Assembly: GCF_000182925.2 (NCBI RefSeq)
Contig: NC_026502.1
Coordinates: 868,001 to 932,000, forward strand
DNA length: 64,000 bases
Source of the DNA: Neurospora crassa OR74A
Lineage: Eukaryota; Ascomycota; Sordariomycetes; Sordariales; Sordariaceae
Direction: 5' to 3'
How positions within the stretch are numbered: position 1 is the stretch's first letter; each line of letters starts with the position of its first letter. The translations under genes were made by a program, and so were the position numbers. Below are positions 21,771 through 32,200 of the stretch, piece after piece. The notes under the pieces were generated by a model that worked only from the letters and a program-made list of their open reading frames with translations, was not told the origin of the DNA and did no database searches.

Positions 21771-22417
21771 GGTGAGTGTCGTGTGTGGATTATAAGTTAC
21801 GGGTATCGAGGAGGAGTAGTAGGTGAGTGGACGTAAATGGGGAGAACCAGTCGCCCTTGGTGGTGTTTATCTATGTCTCGTTGGAGCGTGGAGTGGGCGC
21901 ACTGGATTCGCGCGCAAGTACGTAGACACGTCGTGGATGTTGGTTCGGTTGATTGTAATTGACGATATAGCCGGGTATGACCACAGAAGATGCCTGTCCT
22001 TTGAGGCTGAGCTTCGGTGTTTTGTTGAGTTGAGAGAGGAGGGGATGCGGATGGAGGTCTGTTGTGTCAAGGGAACGCTATTACTACGTTGGGTGGTTTC
22101 AGCTGTGTCCCTGACGCTGTACAGGAAATGGTGTCAATGGCGGCTGTACTATGGAGCATATTGTCAGATTACTTGTACAAAGGCGCCAGCTTTCAATTAG
22201 TGGTGTATCCCCAGACTTGGTCCCCTGGCGCCCAGCCTGGACTCGCCCCTGACCAACGGGACCAACGTACGTCAAAGAGCGGGGCACGTGTTGGCCGCAA
22301 GATAAGATAAGAAGACTGACTCCAAGTAGAGGTGCTTCCTGGTTCTCCCAATGTTGTCGTCTTCAACTATCCAATCACTTGAAGGGAGACGATTTCATCG
22401 TTTGTCCCAACGTCAAT
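21771..22417. other. Divergent promoter region of sec18 and the CIR_N gene
   Basis: About 650 bp between two divergently transcribed genes. Only shadow ORFs are present. GATAAGATAAGA at about 22299-22310 contains GATA-type sites upstream of the CIR_N gene. No other element is confidently placed. Confidence 0.4.
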
Positions 22418-23539
22418 ATGCCTCTGTGAGTGAATACTGACTCCTTTTATCCAAGCAACAATTACCAACAGCATACAAGTCACCTTCTCGGAAAGAAATC
22501 ATGGAACGTCTACAACACAGACAACGTCGCCCGCGTCCGCCGTGACGAGGCCGAGGCCCGTGCTCGCGAGGAAGCTGAGGAGCAACGCATGCAACAGGTC
22601 GACGCCGAACGTCGTCTAGCCATTCTGCGCGGTGAAGTTCCGCCGCCACTTGAGGAGCAACCGCCAGCATCAGAATCCAGCCATGATCATGGGCGCCGTC
22701 AGCGTGAACGTGATCCTCTGATAGAAGGACGCAAACGCAAGCGAGCAGGCGAGGATGACACCGATTTTGAAATGAGGATAGCGCGGGAACGGGCCACGGC
22801 AGGGCAAAATGCGGCGAGGGAGCTGTCTGGCCCAGTGAAGTCGACTTCCATCACTGCTACTACTGCATCGCTGGTCGATAGCAGGGGTCATATCACGTTG
22901 TTTTCTGAAGAGGAGCTGAGGCTTGTAGAGAAGGATGAGATAACAGAGACAGAAGCAGCCAAGAAAAAGCGTGAGGAAGCGGAGCAGCATCAGGTACGCT
23001 TTACCAGTGCGGCTGGCAGGGATGCGGAAGGCTTGTTAGCCAGAAATGGCCCCTGGTATGCGACACCGGATGGCGACGTTGCTGCGTTGGTGCCATCCAA
23101 GAACGTGTTCGGCAAGGAGGATCCCGGACGGAAGGCTCGTGAGGTGGAAAGACTGAGTGCAAGTGATCCTTTAGCGATGATGAAGAGGGGTGCCAAGATG
23201 GTGCGTGATCTCAACAAGGAACGGGAACGGGAGAATGAGGAGAGGCAAAGGGAGCTAAAGGAATTGCGAAAAGAAGAGCGACGACGAGAAAAGAGGAGGC
23301 GAACAGAATATCGCAAGGAAAAACATGATAGTAGAGCGTCTGGTGACGAATCTGACTGTGGTAGGCGGTCTCGGTCGGAGAGGCGGGAACGGGACCATGA
23401 TCGAGACCGATCGCGAGATAGAGACCGACACCGCGACCGTCACCATGGCCATGACAGGGACCACAAACGGGGTCGTCACCATGAGGAAAGGGAGAGAAAT
23501 CGTGACCGAGAACGAAGCCGCGGAAGTGAAAGAGATTAG
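22418..23539 (+). CDS. CIR_N-domain protein, LENG1-like, probable splicing factor
   Basis: An 8-nt first exon (22418-22425, ATGCCTCT) joins across a 54-bp intron (22426-22479, ending in CATACAAG) to 22480, giving MPLHLLGKKSWNVYNTDNVA, the typical start of fungal LENG1-type proteins. The product is 355 residues to the TAG at 23537-23539. The CIR_N domain (about residues 5-45, KKSWNVYN...RVRRDEAEAR) occurs in CBF1-interacting and pre-mRNA-splicing proteins. The middle is coiled-coil, and the end is rich in RD/RE/RS dipeptides as in spliceosome-associated factors. Past the TAG the same frame stays open for 62 codons (to 23728) with the same RD/HR composition, so the stop is probably a recent nonsense change, a sequencing error, or read through. 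Full product would be about 418 residues. Divergent from sec18. Confidence 0.85.
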
Positions 23540-23728
23540 GAAAGGAGGAGAGATCACTCTCGTGACAGGCACCATAGACGGTCTAGCAAGGACCGAGACG
23601 ATCGCGAGTATCGCAAGCACAAAGACCGTGATGCCCATGATGGTAAGCATGACCATCACCGGCATCACCGCTCGGAGAGGTCAGATTACGAGCACGAGCC
23701 AAGACGTCCAAGAGACGAACAAGCATAG
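23540..23728 (+). other. In-frame coding tail of the CIR_N gene beyond the TAG
   Basis: Directly after TAG (23537-23539) the same frame reads ERRRDHSRDRHHRRSSKDRD and continues RD/HR-rich to a second TAG at 23726-23728, with no frameshift. Composition matches the preceding 60 codons. No GT..AG pair removes the TAG in frame. It is best read as the original C-terminus. Confidence 0.6.
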
Positions 23729-23874
23729 CATCCTCATTATTCTTGCATTGCGCAAAATCCAGAGTAGATAAAAACCTCAGCGTCAACATAAATAGCCAAC
23801 AAGATACCCATCCAAATATAATCCCATCCAAAAACTCCCAATCCGACTTCAATCCCCCCGAACCTGTATCCCAC

Positions 23875-24537
23875 TCACCTCTCCTTCCAAGGCAAACTAA
23901 TCTTCACCTCCCTCATATCCCTCTCCACCATCTCCTTCAAGCCCCTCGTCCCCTCCCCGCCTTCTGTCAACACCTCCCCCAACACTTTCAACACCTCCTC
24001 CACCAACTCCTTACTCCCCCCTTCTGGCCGATCACTATAAACATCCACCCCTTCCTTTGTAAAAAGCGTCGACGCAAACCACGTAACCGCCCATCTCTCC
24101 TCGACCTCCCCGGTCTCCTCATTCTTGCGTTCCCCCCAACCCAGCACCTCCCAATGACTGCTCACAAAAAACAACCACCCGCTCCCGCGCCAGTCCCAGC
24201 TGGTCGTATCCTCTTGGATATTGTCCCAGTTACCCGTGTCGACTCCCGCGACGGTCTTGACGCCTCCTGAACCGGAGAGGGATTCGTATTCGACCAGGTC
24301 GTCGATACGGGGACGGCCATCTTTAGTCGGGGTAAGGGGGCGGTACGTGATGCGGACGTTGCGGGCCGAACGCCACATGGAGAGGGTCGAGTGGGTTACG
24401 GACCAGGTGCGGTGGAGGAAGCCGAGCGGTGGGAAGCGGATGGTTTGTGGGGGTGGGGAGGAGTGGGAGTATTTGTAGGGGAGGCGGAGGGTGATGGTGC
24501 CTCCTGGTGAGGAGTTGGTGGGCGGTGTGGTAGCCAT
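23875..24537 (-). CDS. Conserved-looking ascomycete protein of unknown function
   Basis: An intronless 220-residue gene starting MATTPPTNSSPGGTITLRLP. I do not recognise a named family. Visible features are an alternating beta-strand pattern in the first half (TITLRLPYKYS, TWSVTHSTLSMWRS, NVRITYRPLTP), a Trp-rich core (TTSWDWRGSGWLFFVSSHWEVLGWG, residues about 113-137) and an acidic helical end (GGSKELVEEVLKVLGEVL). There is no signal peptide or membrane segment. The pattern suggests a small beta-barrel or calycin-like fold, possibly binding a lipid, but that is inference. A TATA-like run (24643-24658) lies about 110 bp upstream of the ATG. Its 3' end faces the CIR_N gene across about 150 bp. 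Confidence 0.75.
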   Translation of the reverse strand: MATTPPTNSSPGGTITLRLPYKYSHSSPPPQTIRFPPLGFLHRTWSVTHSTLSMWRSARNVRITYRPLTPTKDGRPRIDDLVEYESLSGSGGVKTVAGVDTGNWDNIQEDTTSWDWRGSGWLFFVSSHWEVLGWGERKNEETGEVEERWAVTWFASTLFTKEGVDVYSDRPEGGSKELVEEVLKVLGEVLTEGGEGTRGLKEMVERDMREVKISLPWKER

Positions 24538-25628
24538 AGTTGGTTTGATTATACGATAATTGATGGGTAAGATGGTGAGTTGACAAGTGTGGTCGAGGGC
24601 TAGTCTGAGGAGCAGAGTTGATGATGAGATGGGCTGGTCCTACACTATATATATATGTGCGAGTCTTGGGATGAAAGTGACGTCCAATGGTCGATGATCA
24701 GCTGAAACAGTGTGAAATGTAGGCTACTACCGATTGGCTCGCTGGAAACACAGGGGTTCAAGTTTGCTCGAGTCCCCTGACTTCCTGGTCTGGATATCCC
24801 AATTCCAGGCACGAACGGCTGGGCTTATCAGGTCGAGAAAAGTTGATGGAGATCACATGGGATTTTCGGCTTGCCTAGGATTGAAATCCAGAGAACATCC
24901 AGCTCAACACATAAGTCGTTGGGGTCCAGGTCTGATCGTGAAAGCCACAACATTAGTGCTCGATGGTCAGCTGCCTTTTCTCGCTTGTTTTCAAATATTC
25001 TTGCCGTCCTGTCATATCTCACCCACAGGTAGGTAATCTCTAATTCCATTGTCAAGTGCGGTTCAACAACCAAGGTGTCATACCGTACGACCCGATCATA
25101 ATTCAAGTGAAGTCCAAAAGAAGATCCAAAGTTGAAAAGTGACAAAACACCAATCGGGAGGGTGACATTCCGAGACAAGGGTTCCATTTCTCCTCAAATC
25201 CACTGTGCGGCTGTTCCTGTGTTCTGTTTTAGCGAGGAACGAGTGGGGCCCCACAAGGCTGATTCAACGACATCTCTCGACTCCACTTCCTTGCCCGGTG
25301 TTTCTTGGCGCGTCGTTGATCCTTTTTCGAAACAACTTCACATCGACTTCTTCCCCTCATTCACATCGACAACTGAACGGCACTAACGACTTGATATCCT
25401 ACATCTTGTTACACACAACTGGGCATCGAGTTACGCAAACCGTATATACCTACATACAGCTTCCACTTCAACCACTTCTCCAACACTGCGTCCAGCGACT
25501 CAATCCTCAATCCTGAACCTCACTCAAACAAGCCTCATCAATAACACCTCAACCTCACCCCATCCATCCATCCATCCATCCGCCCGCCGCAGCTCTCCCC
25601 TTTACCACTGACCAACCCACCCACTAAA
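24538..25628. other. Divergent promoter gap with TATA-like element
   Basis: TATATATATATG lies near 24643-24658, upstream of the minus-strand gene. The last 60 bases before 25629 contain a CATC/CCAT repeat (about 25560-25582) in the leader of the Gly-rich protein gene. The short ORFs are shadows. Confidence 0.4.
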
Positions 25629-26450
25629 ATGACCCAACCACCTGTCGACAACACCACCACCACCAACGAAAATGACATCTTCACCGACGACGTAGAAGCC
25701 GAAGCAGCCGCCATGGCCTTAGCAATGGGTTTCTCCTCCTTCGGGCACCAACCTCCCGCCGCCGACTACTCCGAAGAAGACGACGACAACAGCACTTCTT
25801 CTGCGCAACGCCCCTCCAAGAAACGGCGCTACAACTCCCGCATCGACGACGCCTACGTCGGCCCCACACCACAGGGCACAGGGGCGAATGACGTGCCTGT
25901 TCAACGACAGAGGGTGTTTGATAATGCGCCGAGGGATGAGGATAAGAACGAGATTAACCTCGACGATGACGACGATGATGATGCTGAAGCTGCTGCTGCT
26001 ACTGCTGCTGCTGATAAAACATCAACGACGACGACCAACGTCCAGGTTGGTTTGTCGCTACCGCCTAAACCGCAAGTCCAAGTTCAGGTATCAAATCAGC
26101 AACATAATCAAAGAGGCAATCATGGTGTGCACGGCGGACGAGGAGGCGGTAGAGGCGGTAGAGGCGGCAGGGGTGGTCACGGTGGAGGAGGAGGAGGTGG
26201 AGGAGGAGGAGGAACACATGGTCGTGACCCGACGAAACCTTGGTACGCGGATTACTACGACCCTTCGAGCAACGAGAACCCGTGGGAGCGATTGGAGCAG
26301 CAGCGCGGGATGGAAACCGTGGGGAAGTGGTTGCCTAGTCGCTCTGGAGGTGGAGGTGGTGGTGGTGGTGGGCGAGGTGGGTTTGGGGGTTCTGGTTCTG
26401 GTCCTGGTTCCGGGCAGCAGGAGAGTCATTCGGCTGTGCAAGCGGTGTAG
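25629..26450 (+). CDS. Gly-rich, Asp-rich conserved-looking nuclear-type protein
   Basis: An intronless 273-residue gene with a clean ATG (MTQPPVDNTTTT) after a pyrimidine-rich leader. In order: an N-terminal helix MALAMGFSSFG (about 31-42), an acidic stretch with a possible nuclear localisation signal PSKKRRYNS (about 62-70), an Asp run (about 111-119), Ala-rich and Gln/Val linkers, an RGG/GRGG tract (about 166-200), then the most conserved-looking block DPTKPWYADYYDPSSNENPW (about 201-220) followed by ERLE, and a second Gly-rich tail. RGG boxes bind RNA. The PWYADYYDPSSNENPW block suggests a specific fungal family, which I cannot name. A role in RNA binding or ribosome/nucleolar biology is only inferred. 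Confidence 0.8.
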   Translation: MTQPPVDNTTTTNENDIFTDDVEAEAAAMALAMGFSSFGHQPPAADYSEEDDDNSTSSAQRPSKKRRYNSRIDDAYVGPTPQGTGANDVPVQRQRVFDNAPRDEDKNEINLDDDDDDDAEAAAATAAADKTSTTTTNVQVGLSLPPKPQVQVQVSNQQHNQRGNHGVHGGRGGGRGGRGGRGGHGGGGGGGGGGGTHGRDPTKPWYADYYDPSSNENPWERLEQQRGMETVGKWLPSRSGGGGGGGGGRGGFGGSGSGPGSGQQESHSAVQAV

Positions 26451-28509
26451 GAGGTGCAGGGCGTGGCTTAGATGAAGGCCATTCCTCACTTCGTTGATGC
26501 AAGTGGTTAGGATGATGATGATTGCGAAGATGGTGGTGATGGCGGTGGCGGTGACAACAAGAGAGGCATATCGGTCAGTATGGACGTCTGCAGGGGCAGA
26601 GGCTGGAGGTCAAACTTGACGCCGCAAGTTGACGGGCGATGTGTGGCTTCGCTGCTGCTCGTGCTGCTGCTCGTGCTGCTGCTGCTGCTGCTGCTACTAC
26701 TGTCGGTAATGCTGGTTGCTATGGAAGCAATCGATGGTTTGATACCCTAGTTCTTTATTCAACAAGTCATGTTCTTATGTTCCCTCATCCGCATCGGGCT
26801 TTCTCTTTTCAACACTTTCTTCCCATGGGCAGTCTCTACTTTTTTTGGGGTCCAGTCCTTGCGGGATGTATGATGGATGTCATCGAGGTCATGGATGACC
26901 CATAGATGGCGGATGGTATGTATATGTTCATGTATCAGTGTTGAGCCAAGCGGTTACCCTTTCACTCACTTACGTAAGGGTATGTGCTGGCCACATCACA
27001 TGAGACTACCTCTATTCATCCATGGGTTTTCCTTCACCAAGGTCATGTCTACTTCTTCTTACCTTGCGTTCCCCAATCCCTCTCACACCATCATTGACCA
27101 TTCAGGGGGAAAGAGATATCATGTCGTACGGGCCACTCGACCAAGTGCTCCACCCACCGGGACTAGGACACTTTCTTACCATACAAACAGTCACGGTTCT
27201 CATCTCTACACCCACCTCAACAGGCAAAAGATCTTTTTAACTACCAAAGGCGACATATGAACAAGCCAACCATCTCCACCAACGCCCTAGCCAAGACTAA
27301 CGACACTATATCCAAGAAAGAGAGATTAAGCCACCAAATCCCCGAATCCTACCCTCCCCCCTCTTTGGTACAGGCAAACCCGGCTGGATACAGAAGAGCC
27401 ATGAGCTATCCACCAACCACACACCAAACCACTTTCCCAACCACAACAACATCTACTCTATCGCCGTCTAGCCTCAAGGGGCAATAGTTACCCCACCGTC
27501 AGGGACCGAAGGGGAGGTACCCAGTCACGCGGCACTTCTGTCCACACTGTCCGCCCGTACCTGGGAACTGACAGTGTGGTCCGTTTCCCTGGTGTCGAAC
27601 GGTCCCCAAATACAGACACGTGCCGGATCAAGCCAAGAAGCTGACAAGCAAGCCGCCCAGGACAACGGATCGAGGAGGGTGTCATGTCGGTACCTGGGTA
27701 GTGGGTGTGTGGAGCTCCTCGCAGGCCTCGGAGTTGTCTTCCAAGAATGCTGGACGAATAGGTAGAGCAACCATCACTGTCAGACCCGCTGCTACGCCCA
27801 TGGTGCTCACACACCCATCCCCATGCCGGCAGTAACCATCACAATCCTGCAGCCCTGTCAGGCTTGTGCGTTCTGCAACGGCTCGGATCTCTCCTTCCGC
27901 GGCCATGTGTTCTAACCCTGCGTGTCGTCACCCTCCCCAAGCATCCGGGTTCCCACCCTCCCTTTCAGTAGAAACGAAGCCAAGAAAACGGAGGGGGGTG
28001 TACAGTTGCCCAGTGCCTGGTACCTGGTCCCTGAATGCGGCGTCTAACCCAACCCATAGAATATTCAGGATCAAAAAAGCCACAAAGAAAATCCCAAATA
28101 ACAGTCCAATCAAAGAAATTGGGCATTTTCCCGAAACGATGTGGTCCGTGGCAAGGGAAGAGCAGGGGGTCGTGGAGTTTGAACGAGGAAAACGCCGCAA
28201 GCTGCACGTCTTGACGCATTCCAGCCCAACCTAATGACCACCCCCGTCAACCGTTAAAGTTGACTCCGTTTTTTGCTCTGTCTCCGCTGGGCGTATATCG
28301 CGGCTAAATTTGCCGCGCCTCATATTCTTTTTCCAACGTCATCTCTTCCGCAAGGCTGAGAATTGCAGAAGACATCCGGGGCATTTCCCCGTTTCGGACA
28401 AAAAGTAAACATGAAAAAGGGGTTATGTGCAAGTATACGCCTTACGTACCGACACAAAAGAAATAAAATGAAGAGAAATCGTGTTGAGATGCAGACGTAA
28501 CAAATCGGT
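26451..28509. other. Gap with CTG-rich repeat, no supportable gene
   Basis: A CTG/CTC triplet run (about 26650-26703) follows the Gly-rich gene, probably in its 3' UTR. ORFs of 70-130 codons between 26.6 and 28.3 kb overlap on both strands and show no domain. I would not call any of them. Confidence 0.4.
26649..26704. repeat. CTG trinucleotide-rich repeat
   Basis: GCTGCTCGTGCTGCT-type units with a pure CTG core of seven units (about 26675-26696). It lies about 200 bp past a stop codon and is therefore noncoding. Confidence 0.75.
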
Positions 28510-29227
28510 TTAGAACGCATCCGGAGAAGGGTGGCGTGCCCGCGCCTTGCTGTACTCCTTGGGGTGCTGCTTCGCCGCCTTGGCCGAAAGAGCTCTGATT
28601 CGAAGCAGTCAGTTTGAGTTCGCTTTTCTTGTGATTCTTGGGAGTCAAAACTTACGTCACTTTCTTCTGTGTCCATTCGAGATCTTTCCGCACTGCCTGT
28701 GCATCTTCGAGCCCCTGAGCGAATCGGGCTCTTGTTCTCGCGAGACGTGCTTGCGCTTTAGCTTGAAGCTCGAGGACCTCGCGGTGCTTTGCGTTCAGAC
28801 CGCCAGAACTATTAAAAAAAAAGTGGATCCGATTAGCACATAGTCCAGGAGAACACAGCTCTCCGGTTCGGAAACGAACTCACATCTTGGCCTGCTCAAC
28901 CGTCAAGCGATCGAGGGGGATCGGCGAGAACGTGTCCGCAAATCGATCTTGCATGTACTCGTTAAGATCGATGCCGCTTGCAGATCCCGCGCTCTCGTAG
29001 TCTCCCTGGCTACTTCCAGCATAGGTAGAAGCGGGAACGGAATAGGTGGAATGACCCATGCCAGACCCGGAAGTCACTGACGGATCGGATTCCTCAGGAG
29101 GAGAGACGGAGTAGTTGCTGTCATTGCTGTTGTAGTAGGCAGGGTACGTGGGGAACTGCCCCTTTCCGGAGGGAATGGGGACCGCGCCAGTAGCCGCGTA
29201 ATACTGAGTAGAGTAGTTTGACGACAT
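28510..29227 (-). CDS. Small conserved-looking coiled-coil protein, three exons
   Basis: Exons 29227-28884, 28808-28656 and 28594-28510, with introns 28809-28883 (GTGAGT..AATAG) and 28595-28655 (GTAAGT..ATCAG). The product is 193 residues. The first 100 residues are Ser/Tyr/Pro-rich and disordered (MSSNYSTQYYAATGAVPIPS). Exon 1 ends in SPIPLDRLTVEQAK. Exon 2 gives a highly charged helix with a clear coiled-coil pattern (LNAKHREVLELQAKAQARLA, then KDLEWTQKKV). The end is basic (AKAAKQHPKEYSKARARHPS). No membrane segment or catalytic motif is present. The splice sites are strong and the frame closes across both introns, so the gene model is well supported. The function is unknown, and a structural or complex-subunit role would be inference. 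Confidence 0.8.
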
Positions 29228-32200
29228 GATTGTAACTGTGTAATGTATGACCTGAATGCAGAGGACGTCACTGTAATGGTGGATACCAAGAATAGAGTTA
29301 TGACGGCTTGTGCGTTTGTGGAGTTCCCCAGATTCGGATGAGGACTTGTGGGTAATGGGTTGTGGAGTGATGCCAGGGGCTAGACTGCAAAGAGTCAAGT
29401 AATGGGAAGATCCAGTGTCAAGATACTTGTCAAAAATGTCTGAGAGTGTAAATAAGGTCTTCAAGAAAGTTGTGGGTCTAAATCTGAAGACTGAAGATGT
29501 GATGGAGAAGGAGAAAGAAAAGCTCAACTACTTTGGTCATCAACAACCCCCTTTTATACCTTTCTCAACCTCCCCCCTGTCAACAACTTCGAGCCACCAT
29601 GATCTCGAGGACATAAGAGTCGGTGACTCTATTCGTGGACAGGCCTTCCTTGACCCCGCTTGTAAACCGGCAGGAGATAGGATCAGGTTGGCAGGGACGG
29701 GGATGGTGGTGACGATGATGGACTAGTCTCGATAGTGCCCGGCCTGTCATCCACTCTTCTGCCGTGGCGACATGTCCAACGAGCATGAGGATGGCAAAGC
29801 GGATGGGGGGATCCCTGAAGCTTTCAACCATGAAGGAAGGCTCGGATTCGCCTGCAGATGGATTTCGATTGCTCAGAGGAAGGCAATGCATATGCCGAGA
29901 GGCATCTATCACCGTTTGTATTGGTGGACCCAGAGTGATGGAAGGAATATCAAGTGAAGGTCCTGTCAGGTTTTGCCAGGTTCACGCCGCATGTAAGTGA
30001 AAAAGGAAAGGGCAGCCCGGAAAGACATCCAGAGGGCGAACGAAGCACCAACGGGGAGGCCGAGCTGGAATAAACAGGGAACGAGAGGATCGATAATCAA
30101 GTCCAGAATGGAGCACAACGGCATGTGGAGGGGCGTGTGTGCAACAGGTTGTCGATAAATGGAAGCAGGCATCGGAGGCATAAGCCATTGTAGGTAATAA
30201 GCAAGGGGTGCTCTGGCCAGAAGTCAGGCAAGGATGGCTCGGGTATGAGGAATGCGTGAGCTGTTGACGGTGTATGGCGAACCGGTGGGTGGTAGAAAGT
30301 GAGTGTCGGGTCTGATATTCCCAAAAAAAAAAAAAAGAAAAAAAAAAAAAAAAAAACTTATTTCTGTGAGGATGAGTAGATTATGCATAGAGATGTAGCA
30401 GACTTGCGTTGGCTAACTGGAGTCAACATGCACCATGGTACGCAACACGGGTCGGGAAGCGGTACTAAGGCACCGGCTTTTCCTAAGCCGCTTCCGTGTA
30501 CATGGTGCACTGTGTAGGTTGGGAGAGCTTCTCATTTCGAAAATTGGTGACGAACGAAACAAGCGCGCTCGTCCGTTAATGCTAGCCATATAGCAGAGAT
30601 GTTGCTGGTTCCGTCAGCGGTAGAACCGTTTTCGTTGGTATGAGCAAATATCGAGTTCAAACGGAGGGTGCGAAAAGGTGTGTTAGGCAGTGATGCAGGG
30701 AATCGGGTGAGCGATGTGTTGTTCGAAATGCCTGCATCATAGATTTTTTTTCCCCCCTCCCTTCCTTGAGATTCGGATTTCTCCCATTTTGTTCAAATCC
30801 CTTGGCCTGACATCCGTACCTTTTTAGCGTCCCTGGAGCGTTCTGTATGGCTCGTAGTTCCCTTAGCTTCATTCTTTTCTCCCCTATAAGAGAGCGGGAA
30901 GGTCACCAGTACCTTGCTGTAAGACCAAACTCTATTCCAAAATTGAGATAATTCCATTGGGTGGAATGAAAGACGCCCCCAACCATCAGGCAGACTTGAC
31001 CCTACAGCAATTGGTTGGAGACGTCCAACAGGGCATTACTCGCATTGTGCTGAACCTTGGGCAAGACAGCATAGGTGACATAAGTTGGGTCCCGATGGAA
31101 ATGTCCGAGACATATATACCCAAATGTTTGTCTGGTCAAAAATGACAGAACAGCTTTGGGTTATGGACCTCGCAGGAAAGTTCAGGTACAAATTGAGGAT
31201 GTAGTCAACTTCAAAGCTTTTCTTGAGGGCATTGGGCCGCTTGGAGAACCTCACAGATTGTTTTCGAAGGACGCTCTGTCGTTATATGGACTGTGGGAAT
31301 GAAGCCTCTATGCGGGTCTCAGACGCTGGGATGTTCAAGCTGTTTTGCCTTGCCTAGATGACATGCCGAGGAAGGCCTCGGGAGCCTTCAGCCGTGACAG
31401 TTGACATGAGTATGATTCAGAAGGCCACGCAGTTTGACAAGAAGCGGTGCGCTCTAGGGCTCTATCCCTGGGGGATTCAGGCGAACTGCAGAGATCCAAG
31501 GGCGGGTGCATGTGCCGGTCTGTCCTGTGAGGCAACTCCGGCGAAGTGACATGTACGACAATGTTAATCCATGTAGGTCAAAGATAAACAGAAGAAGACA
31601 TCGAGGCACTTGCCCAAAGGATCTCGTACGAATTTGGAACCCTGAGTGGAACTAACAGAACGTGACGGCCTGGATCCCCCTTACTTACTGAAGGAAACAT
31701 CGATTGACTTGCAAAAGTAATATCCCACGTTCAAACATCCCAATATATTGGAAACCCAGCGAAGGAAAAAGCCCAGTCGAGAAACAGGCGTCCAAGAAGT
31801 CCGGGATGTAGACGGAACCTGACTTCTGACACCTAGTTTCTTGAACCGTTTCCATCCTGCGTCCCCCAACCACAGGCAAATTCCCAGACATTAATTCTAG
31901 CCAGAGGGTACCTCGATAAGGTGGGGGAGGAGCATGACTTGCAAAGCATGCGAAGACGTAGCTAGTGCGGTTTTGCCGTCCACCAACAAGAAGCGAGAAG
32001 CGATATGATATGCTGTCGTCGGGCCACTCACTTGAGCGCCATCAACCCGGACCCTGCTAGCATCTGAGAGAGGCAAAGCTAGGCCGGCCCAATTCACCTC
32101 GCATGGCTGATAGCTAGGATGCGAACTTGCGCCCCCGCGAAAACAACCCCCAATGGCGGCGCGAGGCATTGCGTCAGAAGTGCCGGTGAAAGTGAAGAGT

